The position numbers and the translations under genes were made by a program. 64,000 nt of DNA from Halobellus inordinatus (GTDB taxonomy: Archaea; Halobacteriota; Halobacteria; Halobacteriales; Haloferacaceae), in the NCBI RefSeq assembly GCF_024464655.1, contig NZ_JANHAV010000008.1:1-64000 (forward strand), written 5' to 3'. The notes beneath the pieces are model-generated. The model had not been told where the DNA came from, did no database searches, and saw only the letters and a program-made list of their open reading frames with translations. Positions 15,961 to 24,514 of the stretch are shown here, piece by piece (positions within the stretch are counted from its first letter, which is position 1; each line of letters begins with the position of its first letter).

Positions 15961-17076
15961 GTGAGCGAGAATCGGACGGACGTGGTGGCGCTGACGCGAC
16001 GGCTCGTTTCCATCCCGAGCTACGAGGACGAGACCGCCGCAGGCGACGCCATCGAGAAGTGGCTGCGGACCGAGACCGACGCGGACGTGACGCGAGATCG
16101 GCACGGCAACGTCGTCGCCCGGCGGGGAACGGGCGCCACGTCGCTGGCGCTGGTCGGCCACCACGACGTCGTCGAACCCGACGCGTCGCAGGTCGCGAGC
16201 AGCGGGACCACCGAGAAAGGCGACACGAAGTACGCCGTCGACGAGCGAGATGGAAGGCTCTACGGCCGCGGCACGGCCGATATGAAAGGGTCGCTGGCGG
16301 CCGCGATGCTCGCGTTCCGCGACGCCGACCCCGCTGGTGAACTCGTCTTCGCCTCGTTCGTCGGGGAGGAACAGGGCGGCGTGGGCGCGCGCGCCGCCAT
16401 CGAGGACGGCTTCGCGCCCGACTACGCCGTGGTCGGTGAGGGATCGACGAACTACGCGGGTGAGAACCAGACGGACGTCGTCGTCGCTCATCGCGGCCGG
16501 CGCGGATCGACGATCACCGCACGCGGGGCCGCCGCACACGCGAGTGAACCTGAGACTGGTGAGAACGCGGTCTACCTCGCCTGCGACGCCGTCAGGACGA
16601 TCCGCGATCTCGACGCGCCCGACGCGACGGTCCTCGGCCGAACGCTCACGGGAAGCGTCGTCGTCACCGAGATCGACGGCGGGTCGGCGTGGAACGTCGT
16701 CCCCGAGATCTGTACGGTGACGGTCGACGAGCGCACCGTCCCGAGCGAGCGAGCGCACCTGGAGCGAGTCGAGGAGATCGACGGCGTCGAGTGGGCTATC
16801 GATCAGGACCTCCCGCCGATGGCGTGCGACGAGGCCGCGTTCGCCGACGCCGCGCTCGCCGCGGCCGACGCGGCGCAGACAGCGACGCCCGAGCGCGTGA
16901 CCAAGCCACACGCGACCGACGCGGGGTGGCTCGCGGCCGCGGGAGCGACCTGTGTCGTCGCCGGCGCGTCAGAGCCCGGTGAAGCGCACACGGCGAACGA
17001 GAGTGTCTCGATCGAGGCGCTGGCGCGGTGTCGGCGGCTGTATCAGAACCTCGCCGAGCGGTGGCCGAGCAGGTGA
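15961..17076 (+). CDS. M20-family metallopeptidase / deacylase
   Basis: A 371-residue protein with a GTG start. Metal and catalytic motifs of the M20 (DapE/ArgE/ACY1) family are visible: GHHDVVEPD, GRGTADMKGSL with the bridging Asp, GEEQGG with the catalytic Glu, and SEPGEAHTANESV near the end with the last His. It probably hydrolyses an amide bond of an N-acyl amino acid or small peptide; the substrate (succinyl-diaminopimelate, acetyl-lysine or other) cannot be decided. I chose the GTG at 15961 because the conserved region begins a few residues later and the nearby ATG at 15941 is out of frame. Confidence 0.88.
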   Translation: MSENRTDVVALTRRLVSIPSYEDETAAGDAIEKWLRTETDADVTRDRHGNVVARRGTGATSLALVGHHDVVEPDASQVASSGTTEKGDTKYAVDERDGRLYGRGTADMKGSLAAAMLAFRDADPAGELVFASFVGEEQGGVGARAAIEDGFAPDYAVVGEGSTNYAGENQTDVVVAHRGRRGSTITARGAAAHASEPETGENAVYLACDAVRTIRDLDAPDATVLGRTLTGSVVVTEIDGGSAWNVVPEICTVTVDERTVPSERAHLERVEEIDGVEWAIDQDLPPMACDEAAFADAALAAADAAQTATPERVTKPHATDAGWLAAAGATCVVAGASEPGEAHTANESVSIEALARCRRLYQNLAERWPSR

Positions 17077-17127
17077 CATAAAAGAGAGGCGTCGGCTTGA
17101 TACGCACTCGCGTCCACAGTCACGACG

Positions 17128-18687
17128 ATGGCGACAGACGCACCCGAGGCGGCTTCGGAGTCGGAGCGAGACGACGAGAGCGCACCGGACGCCTACGAGA
17201 CGCTGCTCGAAGAGTACCGACGCGTGGCGAACGTCCGCAACGCGAGCGGCATCCTCTCGTGGGACCAGCAGGTGATGATGCCCGACGCGGGGACGCCGGC
17301 GCGGTCACAGCAACTCTCGACGCTGTCGTCGCTGTCGCACGACCTCCTCACAGACGACGCCGTCGGCGACGCGCTCGACGAACTCGAAGCGACGGAACTG
17401 AGGGACGAACAGGCGGCCGTCGTCCGCGAGATCCGTCGCGAGTACGACCGCGCAGTCGCCGTGCCGTCCGAACTGGTCGAGGAAATTTCGACGACTGCGT
17501 CGGAGGCGCTGCCAGCGTGGAAGAAAGCGAAAGCCGAAGACGACTTCGAGGCGTTCGCGCCGTACCTGCAGAAGCACGTCGAACTCAAACGCGAGTACGC
17601 AGAGCACATCGATCCGGACCGCGACGCCTACGAGGTGCTCTTCGAGGACTTCGAGCCGTGTCTCTCCTTAGAGCGCGCGGAGTCGATCCTCGAAACGCTC
17701 CGGGAGACGCTCGTGCCGATGATCGAGGAGATCAGAGAGTCCGAGGCCGAACTGGCGACGGACGCGTTCACCTCGCTCGGAGAGTATCCCGCCGGCGAGC
17801 AGGAGGACCTCTGTCGAGACGTGCTCTCGACGCTCGGCTATCCCTGGGATCGGGGCCGCCTCGACACCGCGCCGCACCCGTTCTCCTCGGGTACGACGTT
17901 CGACGCGCGGGTGACCACCCGCTTCGACGAGACCGATCCGCTCGGATCGCTCACGTCGACGATCCACGAGTTCGGGCACGCGACCTACACGCTCGGCCTG
18001 CCAGACGAGCACTACGCGAGTCCGCTCGGCGAGGATCGGGACCTCTCGGTCCACGAGTCCCAGTCGCGCCTCTGGGAGAACCACGTCGGGCGCTCGCAGG
18101 CGTTCTGGGAGGGCTTCTTGCCCACGTTCGCCGAGCACTTCCCGAAGGCTTCCGAAGTGACGCCCCGAGAGGCCTACGAGGCCGCAAACCAGGTCTACGA
18201 GGACAACCTCATCCGCGTCGAGGCGGACGAACTCACCTACCATCTGCACATCATCATCCGCTTCGAGATCGAGCGCGCGCTGATCGCCGGCGACATCGAC
18301 GTCGACGAGGTGCCGGAAGTCTGGAACGACAAGTACGAGGAGTACCTCGGCGTCCGCCCCGACACCGACAGTGAGGGCTGTCTCCAGGACATCCACTGGA
18401 GCCACGGCAACTTCGGGTACTTCCCGACGTACTCGCTGGGGTCGGCGATGGCCGCCCAGTTGTACGCGGCCGCCGAGGACGACATCGACGATCTGGAGGC
18501 GGAGATCACCGCTCGCGACTTCGACGCGCTGCACGAGTGGCTGACCGAGAACGTCCACCGCCACGGCGCGCGCTACGAGACGAACGAACTCGTCGAGCGG
18601 GCGACCGGATCGGCGTTCACCGCGGAGGCGTTCGTCGACTACGTCACCGAGAAGTACGGCGCGCTCTACGACCTCGATTCCGTCTGA
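17128..18687 (+). CDS. M32 carboxypeptidase (thermostable carboxypeptidase 1 / Taq type)
   Basis: A 519-residue protein starting with an acidic tail of about 20 residues, then the largely helical M32 fold. The zinc site is HEFGHATYTLGLP near residue 280, followed by HESQSRLWENHVGRS, the conserved block that supplies the third ligand. The length fits the family (about 500). It removes C-terminal amino acids, except proline, from peptides. It lies 51 bp after the M20 gene on the same strand, so peptide turnover genes are grouped here. Confidence 0.95.
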   Translation: MATDAPEAASESERDDESAPDAYETLLEEYRRVANVRNASGILSWDQQVMMPDAGTPARSQQLSTLSSLSHDLLTDDAVGDALDELEATELRDEQAAVVREIRREYDRAVAVPSELVEEISTTASEALPAWKKAKAEDDFEAFAPYLQKHVELKREYAEHIDPDRDAYEVLFEDFEPCLSLERAESILETLRETLVPMIEEIRESEAELATDAFTSLGEYPAGEQEDLCRDVLSTLGYPWDRGRLDTAPHPFSSGTTFDARVTTRFDETDPLGSLTSTIHEFGHATYTLGLPDEHYASPLGEDRDLSVHESQSRLWENHVGRSQAFWEGFLPTFAEHFPKASEVTPREAYEAANQVYEDNLIRVEADELTYHLHIIIRFEIERALIAGDIDVDEVPEVWNDKYEEYLGVRPDTDSEGCLQDIHWSHGNFGYFPTYSLGSAMAAQLYAAAEDDIDDLEAEITARDFDALHEWLTENVHRHGARYETNELVERATGSAFTAEAFVDYVTEKYGALYDLDSV

Positions 18688-18824
18688 GGGGCGGGCCGGC
18701 GGTCGATCGCACCCGCCACCCGCCGGACGCTGTTCTCGACGCGTGAGCGGAGGCTCGCGACCGATCCTCACGACTCTGTACTCGGCAGTAGGACTAAGTA
18801 TTGGTACGACATACCATATCGTGT

Positions 18825-19007
18825 ATGGCCTCAGCACCGACTTCCGACGACGCTCTGTTCGACCAGTTCCTCGACGACCGCGGTCACGATACCGAGACAG
18901 TAGACTGGGAGACGTCGTATAACAAGAAGCAGTGTCCGGAGTGTGGTGCACTTCACGACGCCAGCGCGACCGACTGCGCCGTCTGCGGGTGGGATCCGCG
19001 CACGTAG
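18825..19007 (+). CDS. Small zinc-finger protein (HVO_0416-like)
   Basis: A 60-residue protein with the two knuckles CPECG and CAVCG (CPxCG type). The acidic N-terminus MASAPTSDDALFDQFLDDRGHD matches what I remember as the HVO_0416 family of haloarchaea. The function is unknown. An AT-rich box (ACATACCATATCG) precedes the ATG by about 15 bases. I use the ATG at 18825; the upstream in-frame start at 18801 overlaps that promoter-like stretch. Confidence 0.75.
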   Translation: MASAPTSDDALFDQFLDDRGHDTETVDWETSYNKKQCPECGALHDASATDCAVCGWDPRT

Positions 19008-19095
19008 GACGGCCCGCACGAAGGCTCGAATCGGCGTCTCGAACTTCATTCTCGAAACAGGTACTTTATCACGCGCAAGCGCGTGAACGCCTTCA

Positions 19096-20952
19096 ATGAG
19101 CGACTCCGACGCGACGGTCACCCGATTGTTCGGTGGCCCCGGAAGCGGGAAGACGACGGCCCTGCTCGATCGGGTCGACGAGCTACTGGATCAAGACGAC
19201 GTCACGATCCGGGACATCCTCGTCGTCTCCTACACGCGGGCGGCCGCCGCAGAGGTTCGCGAGCGGCTCGCAGAGCGGCTCGACATCTCCCCGCGGGCCC
19301 TGAAGGGCAACGTCGCGACGATGCACGCGAAAGCGTACGAACTGCTGGATCTCTCCCGGAACGACGTCGTCGGCGAGAGCGACAAAAAGGAGTTCTGTGA
19401 GGAGTACGGCGTCGAATTCGAAGACGAGTACGGCGGCGCCGGCCGACGGACCGCCCGCTCGACCACGATCGGCAACAAGATCATCGCGACGAGCCAGTGG
19501 CTCCAGCGCACCCGCCGAGACGTCTCGGACTGGTACGACGTCCCCTTCCAGTGGAACGTCGAGGAAGTCCGGCTGCCGCCCGAGGTCGACCCGAACGCCC
19601 AGGAGGGCAACAAGTACACCCCGACGTGGCCCTCCGACGACGACCGGATCGACGTCCCCGAGGTGATCCGCGCGTGGCGGAGCTACAAGGGTGAACACGG
19701 CCTCGTCGGCTTCGCGGATATGCTCGAACGCGTGAAGCAGCGCTCGCTCGTGCCCCACGTCGACTACCTCGTCATCGACGAGTTCCAGGACATCACGACG
19801 CTGCAGTACGACGTCTATCAGGAGTGGAAGCCCCATATGGAGCGCGTCCTCATCGCCGGCGACGACGACCAGGTCGTCTACGCCTGGCAGGGCGCGGACC
19901 CGAACCTGCTGCTCGACGCCGAACGCGACGAGGACGAGGTCCTGCCGAACTCCTATCGGCTTCCCTCGCAGGTCCTCAACGTCGTCAATCAGGAGATCCG
20001 CCACATCGACAAACGCCAGGAGAAGGACCTCCGGCCGCGCAAGGAGGGCGGCGTCGTCGAGGGGATCGAATCCCCGTCGATGCTTGATCTCGCGCGGAAC
20101 GTCCGCTACACGATCGAGCAGGGCGACGACGACGAGACGGTGATGGTGCTGTTCCGCGCCCGTTATCAGCTGTTCCAGTTCATCGACGAGTTCCTGCCGC
20201 TCGGGATGCCCTTCTCGGCGCTCACCGACCAGCGGATGTGGACCGATCGCCTGACGCAGTACGTGCGCGGGATCGAACGCCTCGAACGCGAAGAGGCGCT
20301 CGACGGACTGCAGGCGCGGCGACTCGCGGATATGCTGCAGGACTCGGCGTTCGGCAGCAACGATCGCGACGACCTCTTCGACCGCATCGACGAGCTACAG
20401 GAGGACGCCGGCGTCGACGACCTCACCGACCTCTCGGTCGATCCCGACGTGATCACCGAGTTCGCGCCGTTCGCCCCCGACGGGGCCTCCGCCGGCGATA
20501 TGCTCCGGAAGGTCACCTCCTTCCAGCGCAACTCCGTCGAGGCGTACTTCGCGGGCGAGTACCGCGGGATGGACCCCGACCGCGTCCGCATCGGCACGAT
20601 CCACTCCGCGAAGGGTCGCGAGGCCGACCACGTCTTCGTCGCGACCGACCTCACCGAGAAGGTCGTCGAACAGATGGCCGCCTCGGTCGAGGACGACGAA
20701 GTCGACGCCGTCGAGGAGTTCACCGCCAGCACCGACCCCGTTCCGATTCTCACCGACAACGAGCGCCGGGTGTTCTACGTCGGGATGTCCCGTGCGCGCG
20801 AGCGTCTCATCATCCTCGAAAACCTCGTCAGCGGCGCGCCGACGCTTCCGGTGAGCGTGCTGCTGCACAACGAGATCCGCGAGGAGTCGGTCGAGGAACT
20901 GCTGGCCGACGCCCAGGAAGGCGAAGTTCCGGCACCCGAGCCGGACGCCTGA
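19096..20952 (+). CDS. UvrD/Rep-type superfamily 1 DNA helicase
   Basis: A 618-residue protein with SF1A helicase motifs in order: Walker A GGPGSGKTT at 14-22, motif Ia VVSYTRAAAAEV, motif II VIDEFQDIT near 222, motif III AGDDDQVVYAWQGAD near 253, motif V GTIHSAKGREADHVFV near 500 and motif VI FYVGMSRARERL near 560. It is shorter than UvrD (about 720), and 2B-like regions are reduced. It probably unwinds DNA during repair or replication restart. The Q-motif partner and in vivo role are not shown. It is followed 6 bp later by the M24-like gene. Confidence 0.93.
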   Translation: MSDSDATVTRLFGGPGSGKTTALLDRVDELLDQDDVTIRDILVVSYTRAAAAEVRERLAERLDISPRALKGNVATMHAKAYELLDLSRNDVVGESDKKEFCEEYGVEFEDEYGGAGRRTARSTTIGNKIIATSQWLQRTRRDVSDWYDVPFQWNVEEVRLPPEVDPNAQEGNKYTPTWPSDDDRIDVPEVIRAWRSYKGEHGLVGFADMLERVKQRSLVPHVDYLVIDEFQDITTLQYDVYQEWKPHMERVLIAGDDDQVVYAWQGADPNLLLDAERDEDEVLPNSYRLPSQVLNVVNQEIRHIDKRQEKDLRPRKEGGVVEGIESPSMLDLARNVRYTIEQGDDDETVMVLFRARYQLFQFIDEFLPLGMPFSALTDQRMWTDRLTQYVRGIERLEREEALDGLQARRLADMLQDSAFGSNDRDDLFDRIDELQEDAGVDDLTDLSVDPDVITEFAPFAPDGASAGDMLRKVTSFQRNSVEAYFAGEYRGMDPDRVRIGTIHSAKGREADHVFVATDLTEKVVEQMAASVEDDEVDAVEEFTASTDPVPILTDNERRVFYVGMSRARERLIILENLVSGAPTLPVSVLLHNEIREESVEELLADAQEGEVPAPEPDA

Positions 20953-20958
20953 CCGAGC

Positions 20959-22176
20959 GTGTCCCGCGAGGGCTCCGAGTCGGGGTCGATCCGGACCGAC
21001 TGGTCGTTCCTCGACGACGCGCTCGAAGCGGCCGACGCGGTCGGCTTCGTCGCCGTCGGCGGCCGGCGTGACGACGATCTCCGATATCTGACGCGCTTCG
21101 ACGGGCCGGAGCGCGAGTACGCGTTCGTCCGAACGGCAGGAACAACGCGCGAAAGCGTGCTCTGTGCACCCGCCGGATTCGAGACGAAAGCGACCCGGCA
21201 GTTCGACGGCCGCGTCGCGACCGAGCGCGCCGGCGACCCCGCAGGCGAGCGAGCCGCCGCGATACTCGACCACTCGGAAGCAGGAGCCGCGAGCGACGGC
21301 GAACCGCCGCTCGTTCTCGTCCCACCGACGATCCCGCACGATGCCGCCGTCTATCTGGAGCGCGCGGGCTACGAGTTGCAGTCGACGACGGCGGTCGCGG
21401 ACGCCCGACGGATCAAGACCGACAGCGAAGTCGACGCGATCCGGGGCGTCCAGGCGGCGGCAGCCGCAGCCACCCGCCGCGCCGAGGCGGTTCTCGCCGC
21501 GGCGGACGCGGCAGCAGACGCGGGCGACGACGGCGGGTCCGAACTCCGCTGGCAAGACGCACCGCTCACGCCCGATCGGCTGACGCGAGAGGTAAACGCC
21601 GAACTGGCTCGGCACGGTGTCAGCGACGTCGGAAACACCGTCGTCAGCGTCGGGGCACATCGCCCGGCCGGCGATGGAGGGACCTGCGAAGCCGTCTCGA
21701 TCCGAACGAACGAGCCGATCCGTATCGAGGTCACGCCGCGCGGACCCCACGGCTATCACGGCGCGCTCACGCGGACGGTCGTCGTCGACAGCGACGGCGG
21801 CTGGGATCGCCGCGCGTACGTGGCCGTCGAGTCGGCACTCGACGCCGGACTGTCCGAAATCGAGGCCGGTGCCGACGCCGGGGACGTCGCCCGCGAAGCC
21901 GACGCGGAGCTGGCTGCGTTCGGCTTCGATCCGACGACCGGGATCGAACTCCCAGACGGGCCGCTCGGCGTCGGATACGGCGTCGGACTCTCGCGGCGCG
22001 AGTCGCCGCCCCTCCGCGGTGGCACAGCACTCGAAGCGGGGATGGTAATTGCTGTTGCGCCCGGGGTGGCCGATCCCGAGCAGGGCTGCGTTCGGCTGAG
22101 CGCGCTGATCGTCGTGACCGAATCTGGGTACGAACGCCTCGGCGACGACTCGCACTCGTTTTCGCCGCGGGCGTAA
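20959..22176 (+). CDS. M24-like (creatinase-fold) protein lacking all five metal ligands
   Basis: A 405-residue protein with a GTG start. It has an N-terminal creatinase-like domain and a C-terminal pita-bread domain in which the usual blocks are recognisable but the metal residues are changed: the first Asp block reads IRIEVTP, the second HGALTRT instead of SDLTRT, the His block GYGVGL instead of GHGIGL, the first Glu block VAPG instead of IEPG, and the last VRLSALIVVT instead of VRIED. It is thus unlikely to be a metallopeptidase. The fold can work without metal, as creatinase does. It is likely cotranscribed with the helicase. Confidence 0.8.
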   Translation: MSREGSESGSIRTDWSFLDDALEAADAVGFVAVGGRRDDDLRYLTRFDGPEREYAFVRTAGTTRESVLCAPAGFETKATRQFDGRVATERAGDPAGERAAAILDHSEAGAASDGEPPLVLVPPTIPHDAAVYLERAGYELQSTTAVADARRIKTDSEVDAIRGVQAAAAAATRRAEAVLAAADAAADAGDDGGSELRWQDAPLTPDRLTREVNAELARHGVSDVGNTVVSVGAHRPAGDGGTCEAVSIRTNEPIRIEVTPRGPHGYHGALTRTVVVDSDGGWDRRAYVAVESALDAGLSEIEAGADAGDVAREADAELAAFGFDPTTGIELPDGPLGVGYGVGLSRRESPPLRGGTALEAGMVIAVAPGVADPEQGCVRLSALIVVTESGYERLGDDSHSFSPRA

Positions 22177-22188
22177 TCGGCTCAGAAG

Positions 22189-22437
22189 TCAGGGTGTGTC
22201 CTCGTCGTCCGGGGTCTTCACGACCGCGCCGAGGACGCGTTCGCCGATTTTCATCGGGACATCTCCGGGTGTCGTAAGGTACTGCGGGAGAACGACCATC
22301 GCGACAGCGATGGCTACCGCGCCGGCGCCGAGGGCGATGTCGCCCTCCGTCAGTCGAGTGAGCCCGAAGATCCCGACCGGTGCGGCGAAGATCATCGTCG
22401 CCGCCAGTTGCAGCGTCCCGAGGATACCGAGTCGCAT
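22189..22437 (-). CDS. Small haloarchaeal membrane protein (two membrane segments)
   Basis: An 82-residue protein with two hydrophobic segments, about 5-27 and 34-51, followed by a short basic and then acidic tail (GERVLGAVVKTPDDEDTP). It resembles short membrane proteins I remember as DUF7533, but I am not certain of the family number. The function is unknown. It converges with the M24-like gene and is downstream of nadE on the same strand; two 19-bp tandem repeats lie directly upstream of its start. Confidence 0.7.
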   Translation of the reverse strand: MRLGILGTLQLAATMIFAAPVGIFGLTRLTEGDIALGAGAVAIAVAMVVLPQYLTTPGDVPMKIGERVLGAVVKTPDDEDTP

Positions 22438-22453
22438 CGTGCGACAGATCGAC

Positions 22454-22491
22454 CGCGTTCGGGTAAAAGGCTCGCGTTCGGGTAAAAGGCT
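22454..22491 (-). repeat. Two 19-bp tandem repeats before the small membrane protein gene
   Basis: CGCGTTCGGGTAAAAGGCT is present twice in direct tandem (22454-22472 and 22473-22491), starting 17 bp upstream of the start codon at 22437 and followed by a partial third unit (CGCG). On the transcribed strand each copy contains CCTTTTACCCG, so the promoter AT-box is duplicated. Confidence 0.85.
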
Positions 22492-22537
22492 CGCGGTCAG
22501 AAGAAAGACTGCGGGACCAACGCGGGCGAACGGCTGC

Positions 22538-23371
22538 TCAGCGGTGCAGCGGCTCGGGAGCCGGCGGCATCGAGCGCTTGTGGGCGCTGCCCTCGTAGAG
22601 GTCGACGACCCGCTCGATCTGCGCTTCGGTGACGTCCAGTTCGCGGACGGTCGCCGCCACCGAGAGCGGGCCGTCGACGTGGAGCGCGAGGATCGCATCG
22701 AGCGTGTCGTAGTTCAGTCCCATCTCTTCCTCGTCGGTCTGGCCGGACCACATCCCGGCGGAGGGCGTCTTCATCACCAGTTCCTCCGGCGCGCCCAGGA
22801 AGTCCGCGAGCTGGCGCACCTGCTGTTTGTAGAGGTTGCCGATCGGGTTGCAGTCGACCGCCTGATCGCCGTACTTGGTGAAGTAGCCCGTCAGCGCCTC
22901 CGAGCGGTTGCCGGTCCCGAGGACGACCTTGCTCTCGTGGTTGGCGACGAAGTAGTTCAACACGCCGCGAACGCGGACGTAGACGTTGCCGGCGGCCATC
23001 CGATCGTCGGCGGCCTCGGGAAATGTATCGAAGACCGTCTCCGCGATCGGCTGGATCTCGACGACGTCGTAGGGGATTTCGAGTTCCTGTGCGAGCCACT
23101 CGGCGTCGCTCATATTGTCTTCGGTGTTCACCACGCTCGGCATCACGAGGCCGTGAACGTTCTCGGCGCCCAGCGCTTCGACCGCCAGATACGCCACGGT
23201 CGTGCTGTCGATGCCGCCCGAGAGACCGAGGACCGCGCCCTCGGCACCGGCCCCGTCGACGACGTCGCGGATGAACGACTGGAGGTGGTCGGCCGTCCGT
23301 TCCAGTTCGGGTTCCGAGAGCCGAAGATCGAGCGGTGCGTCCTCTGTGAGGACCGAATCGTCCGTAGTCAT
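22538..23371 (-). CDS. nadE: NH3-dependent NAD+ synthetase
   Basis: A 277-residue N-type ATP pyrophosphatase with the P-loop SGGIDST at 51-57, the MPSVVNTEDNMSDAEWLA block and the conserved GTGNRSEALTGYFTKYGDQAVDCNPIGNLYK region that binds deamido-NAD. There is no glutaminase domain, so free ammonia is used. It catalyses the last step of NAD synthesis. The ATG at 23369-23371 gives the usual length; an in-frame ATG at 23491 lies within the flank of repeat element A2 and is less likely. Confidence 0.95.
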   Translation of the reverse strand: MTTDDSVLTEDAPLDLRLSEPELERTADHLQSFIRDVVDGAGAEGAVLGLSGGIDSTTVAYLAVEALGAENVHGLVMPSVVNTEDNMSDAEWLAQELEIPYDVVEIQPIAETVFDTFPEAADDRMAAGNVYVRVRGVLNYFVANHESKVVLGTGNRSEALTGYFTKYGDQAVDCNPIGNLYKQQVRQLADFLGAPEELVMKTPSAGMWSGQTDEEEMGLNYDTLDAILALHVDGPLSVAATVRELDVTEAQIERVVDLYEGSAHKRSMPPAPEPLHR

Positions 23372-23490
23372 CAGAGGAAGATACCGACTGAGGACACTAA
23401 TACTCACCCGTCGTGGGAGATAAGTGGCCGTCCGTTCAGTTCCCTGGGGGTTTTCGCGGAGAATAGTCGTCGGTCTCAGCCCGAGAGTCA

Positions 23491-23568
23491 TAGGGATTAT
23501 CGTACGTTCTCATAGATGTCTCGCCGGACGGGACGGCGAGAATCTCCGAACAGTGACGATAATCCCTA
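23491..23568 (+). mobile_element. Palindromic element, family A, copy 2 (78 bp, flanked by TCA)
   Basis: Terminal inverted repeats TAGGGATTATCGT and ACGATAATCCCTA with the internal CTCGCCG/CGGCGAG hairpin. TCA flanks it at 23488-23490 and 23569-23571. The right TCA is, on the reverse strand, the TGA stop codon of the SDR gene. It is the best-preserved family A copy. Confidence 0.85.
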
Positions 23569-24321
23569 TCAGATGTCGCGACCGCCGTCGACTTCCAGCG
23601 CCGTGCCGGTGATCATCTGGGCGTTCTCGCTTGCGAGGAAGACCGCGGCGTCGGCGACGTCGTCCGGTTCGGCGAGGCGGCCCAGCGGGATCGTCTCGGC
23701 CATTCCCTCGACAGAGAGGTCGTCGCCGGCGAACTGCGGCAGCATCCCGGTGTCGGTGGCGACCGGGCAGATAGCGTTTACCCGGATGTCGTCGTCCGCC
23801 AGTTCGAAGGCGAGTTGTTTCGTGAGCGTGATCATCCCGCCCTTCGAGGCCGCGTACGCCGAGAGGCCCGTCCGCGGGCGGATGCCGGCCGTCGACGCGG
23901 TGTTGAGAATGACGCCGCCGCCCTGCTCGCGCATCCGCGGAACGGCGTATTTCGCGCCGAGGAACGCGCTCTTGAGGTTCACGTCCTGAATCCGGTCCCA
24001 GGTGGCTTCCGTCACCTCCTCGACGGGCGTCGCCTCCTGTGGGATGCCCGCGTTGTTGTGGAGCACGTCTATCGACCCGAACTCCTCGACCGTCCGCGCG
24101 ATGAATCCCGCGACGTCGTCGGCGTCGGAGACGTCCGCGCTGATCGCGACGGCCTCGGCGGGTGTTTCGGCTTCGATCGTTTCAGCCGTCGCTGCGGCCG
24201 CGTCGGCGTCGATATCGACGACGGCAACGGCCGCGCCGTGTTCAGCGAATCGGTGCGCGATTCGTTCGCCCATCCCCGAGCCGGCGCCAGTGACGGCGAC
24301 CGCTCGACCCTGAAAGTCCAT
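23569..24321 (-). CDS. Short-chain dehydrogenase/reductase
   Basis: A 250-residue classical SDR. The nucleotide site is TGAGSGMG at 11-18; NNAG is at 89-92; the catalytic residues fit Ser143, Tyr156 and Lys160 (YAASK). Asp at the end of the second strand (VVDID) suggests NAD(H) preference. The C-terminus TGTALEVDGGRDI is complete. It oxidises an alcohol or reduces a ketone; the substrate is unknown. It is divergent from the aldehyde dehydrogenase gene, so the two could perform successive steps. Its stop codon is part of the target-site repeat of element A2, and element B2 lies upstream. Confidence 0.92.
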   Translation of the reverse strand: MDFQGRAVAVTGAGSGMGERIAHRFAEHGAAVAVVDIDADAAAATAETIEAETPAEAVAISADVSDADDVAGFIARTVEEFGSIDVLHNNAGIPQEATPVEEVTEATWDRIQDVNLKSAFLGAKYAVPRMREQGGGVILNTASTAGIRPRTGLSAYAASKGGMITLTKQLAFELADDDIRVNAICPVATDTGMLPQFAGDDLSVEGMAETIPLGRLAEPDDVADAAVFLASENAQMITGTALEVDGGRDI

Positions 24322-24371
24322 AGTTGCTGGCGAAGCCGTCGGAGTATGAACGTTTCCCTGTGTTCGATTCA

Positions 24372-24450
24372 TACTGGCGGACAGAACGATGTGAAAATTA
24401 TTGGTACCCCGTGGCTACCAATATGATTCACGAACTGCTGTCCGACAGTA
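24372..24450 (-). mobile_element. Palindromic element, family B, copy 2 (79 bp, flanked by TCA)
   Basis: It is the reverse complement of element B1 with few changes. Its ends are TACTGGCGGACAG and CTGTCCGACAGTA, flanked by TCA at 24369-24371 and 24451-24453. It occupies most of the divergent control region between the SDR and ALDH genes, 50 bp from one start and 64 bp from the other, and its AT-rich middle (AAAATTATTGG) could act as a promoter element. Confidence 0.82.
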
Positions 24451-24514
24451 TCAGTCATCGGTGTATGTCCGTCTCGATCCAAACATTGACACGGGCCATC
24501 GACGACCAGGAGGT

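Noticed and set aside
24322-24372. SDR start at 24372
   Set aside because: It would add 17 residues ahead of the Rossmann strand, reaching into the flank of element B2; the ATG at 24321 fits the family.
24401-24514. Longer N-terminus of the aldehyde dehydrogenase from 24401
   Set aside because: The added residues come from element B2 and do not resemble the family; the ATG at 24515 starts the conserved region.
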